A DNA stretch of 64,000 nucleotides from assembly GCF_018691265.1 (NCBI RefSeq), contig NW_024881316.1, forward strand, positions 25,025,819 to 25,089,818. Reading direction: 5' to 3'. The position numbers and the translations under genes were made by a program. Position 1 is the first letter of the stretch. Every line of letters starts with the position of its first letter. Shown here piece after piece: positions 62,087 to 64,000 of the stretch. The DNA comes from Tyto alba. Taxonomy: Eukaryota; Chordata; Aves; Strigiformes; Tytonidae. The notes under the pieces were generated by a model, which searched no databases, had not been told where the DNA came from, and saw only the letters and a list, made by a program, of their open reading frames with translations.

Positions 62087-64000
62087 GCAGTGCAGAGAGC
62101 AAGAGAAGACAAATGTCTGAAATCTTGTTGATAGGGGGAAGCAACTGTGATAGCTTTGCTCTTCCAAAAAAGTGGAGTGAAGTACCTTGGACTCAGCCCA
62201 AACCAAGCATGCCTGCACAGGAATTGCTGCAATGGAAAGCCAGTGACAAGTTTGTAGCATGTGAACTTTGTACAGATGAACTCTAAGAGTGACTAAGAGA
62301 AGGAAGTAAATGTCACCCTAAAGCAAACAGTTTGAAACCTGAACTTTTAAAAAAGAGCTTTGCAATAATAGGACAAATAGCACAACCTTGTCATCATCCT
62401 TCCCCCACTACCCCAGCTGAGCAGTGCTGAAGCACAAAGGCTGGCACCAAAGGGTTCCTGCTTCTCTTTTCAGCTGTAGTTAATGCTTCATGGGCTGTCC
62501 TGCTCCAGGACCACCATCTCTCCTCCAGGGCTAGGCCTTCTCTTCCTGAATGTCTCAGCTGAGTACAGCCCAGGAAGGTTAAATTACAATTTTCAAAATA
62601 CCTGAAACTTGATTTTTACTAGCCTAAGTGGGTGTTCCACAGTTTTTGGGGTTTCTACACTGGATCTTCCCCATCAGATGCAGCATAGCTTTTACCTTTT
62701 CTCTAGATCTCAGGAAAGATGCCATCAAGAAAATCTGATAGTCATAGCTTATGCTTGGCACCCATCTGTTTCAAGTGTTTTATTTATGTCTTTTGTTTAT
62801 GTCAGATGCCACCACTCAGACTTCCACATTTCTTGCATAGTCATTGCTAAATTAACTTGGTTTTCTTCTGTCTTATTAAACATTATGTAAACAAATAAAT
62901 AAAACTCAACTTCTTGGACAAGCAGCCCCATAGCAATTTTGAGATATTAGATATGTTCCATATATGTTAATACCTGTTGTCAGAAAAATTCACCCTCACT
63001 TCCCAAGTCCCTTGCTCTTTGGCCTGCCTCTGTTCAGCTGCCTTAACATTTTACCTAAGACCCAGGTTGTACTTAGTCCGTTTGCTCTTTTGATCCTTTT
63101 CTGAACTCTGCTGCCTCCAAGTAAGGAAACACTTCCCCATTCAAAGCCCCTTTGCCTCCCAAGGACCGCATTAAAGCTCACCTGTGCTATAATGCATAGA
63201 AGAAAAAAGTGACAATAGCCTGGTTTGTAACCAGTGCTACTGAATTACTCTATTAGTAACAGAGTGCTGCTTACTTTTACCTATCTTCTACAGGGAGTGT
63301 CAAATAGGGAGCAGAGCTTTAAAGAAAGGCAAGTTATAAAGATAAAATAGAAAACAAAGCTGTAAGATAAAAGTCTTGCACACTTGGGGGCAAGGAGAGA
63401 AAATGTTACTGAGAGCTTGAAAGTGATCGTTTTGGAATTTGTTTCACCAAGGAAACAGCCTGCTATCTCCTATCAAGGGAAATAAGGGCATTTATCAAAG
63501 ATACATTGGTTGTCTTCATCCATGTTCTGCTGGATCACAGCTTGGGGATGCCACCACTCTGTGACAGAGTTGTAGCTGATGGGACCTACTATTCTTTGTT
63601 ACTGATTACATGGTGTGCCAAACCATGCGTGTCATCTACTCTTAAACCGGCACGCCTTTCAATGTCCTGACTGTCAATACTTACTGTCTCGAGCTTTAGG
63701 CGGTGCAGAAGACAGCTTTGTTCCTGCCCCAGGACACTTTGTCCTCCTGCTCTGTCAGGGCCCCAAAGGAACATTGCTGACTCCTCCCTGCAATTGCCTA
63801 CAAGTGGCAAAGTCAAGGACTCCCAAGAGCAGGGAGGCCAAGTCATGCTTGGGGGGGTTTTGCCTCTTTTTTTTTTTTTGGGTCTCTAATCTCATTCTGT
63901 CCACAGACTGTAAAACACACAGATCTCTGTCAGTTTAATGCTGTTAGGAAAGTAAAAGAACATGAAAGAAGACAAAGAACACAAAATGGATGGGGCAGCA
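62087..64000. other. Intergenic DNA to the end of the window
   Basis: No gene, repeat or RNA recognised. Frames at 62609-62890 and 63589-63938 are short and overlap on opposite strands or lack family resemblance. Confidence 0.45.

Noticed and set aside
1..64000. CRISPR arrays, prophage, bacterial operons, tRNA or rRNA genes
   Set aside because: None was seen. Spliced genes, CR1 and LTR elements show vertebrate nuclear DNA.

Overview
This window is nuclear DNA from a vertebrate, almost certainly a bird. It carries CR1 LINEs ending in the (ATTCTATG)n-type octamer, ERVL-like solo LTRs of the kind common in bird genomes, short to moderate introns and a GC-extreme CpG-island promoter. The species cannot be fixed from sequence alone. 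No bacterial genes, CRISPR arrays or tRNA/rRNA genes were seen. I looked for an undescribed biological system and did not find one. The interest lies in gene structure, regulation and transposon history.

The window contains one complete protein-coding gene, ELOVL5 (very-long-chain fatty acid elongase 5), on the + strand. A CpG island at about 9880-11110 holds the promoter and a non-coding first exon ending at 10228. Coding exons 2-8 are 34610-34678, 36620-36807, 44007-44084, 44730-44901, 46414-46538, 48408-48542 and 49846-49977 (stop). All junctions are GT-AG and in phase, giving 295 residues, with a 3' UTR to about 51770. The protein is a seven-span ER-membrane condensing enzyme for the first step of C18-C20 PUFA elongation. 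The HVYHH box is at residues 143-147, and Trp231 is the residue reported to distinguish ELOVL5 from ELOVL2.

Layout: 1-9.8 kb is upstream intergenic DNA with a minus-strand CR1 (4012-5495) and a minus-strand solo LTR (7541-8143). From 9.9 to 11.1 kb lie the promoter and CpG island. Intron 1 (24.4 kb) holds an ERV1-like LTR (about 16521-17347), a complete sense solo LTR with a perfect 5-bp target duplication (22490-23559), a sense CR1 (29893-31053) and a rearranged ERV remnant (31813-32391). It also holds two exon-like segments that may be alternative 5' UTR exons. Intron 3 contains an antisense CR1 with a foreign tail (39590-41158). From 51.8 to 64 kb is downstream intergenic DNA with an old CR1/L3-like remnant, an LTR (55460-56211) and a CR1 3' end (61800-62086).

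Most long open frames outside ELOVL5 are chance frames in GC-rich DNA or lie inside transposons. The points most worth checking are an in-frame 66-nt alternative acceptor at exon 6, a 34-nt candidate cassette exon carrying an 8-codon upstream ORF, and an AT-rich ATF4/RFX-like block in the CpG island.
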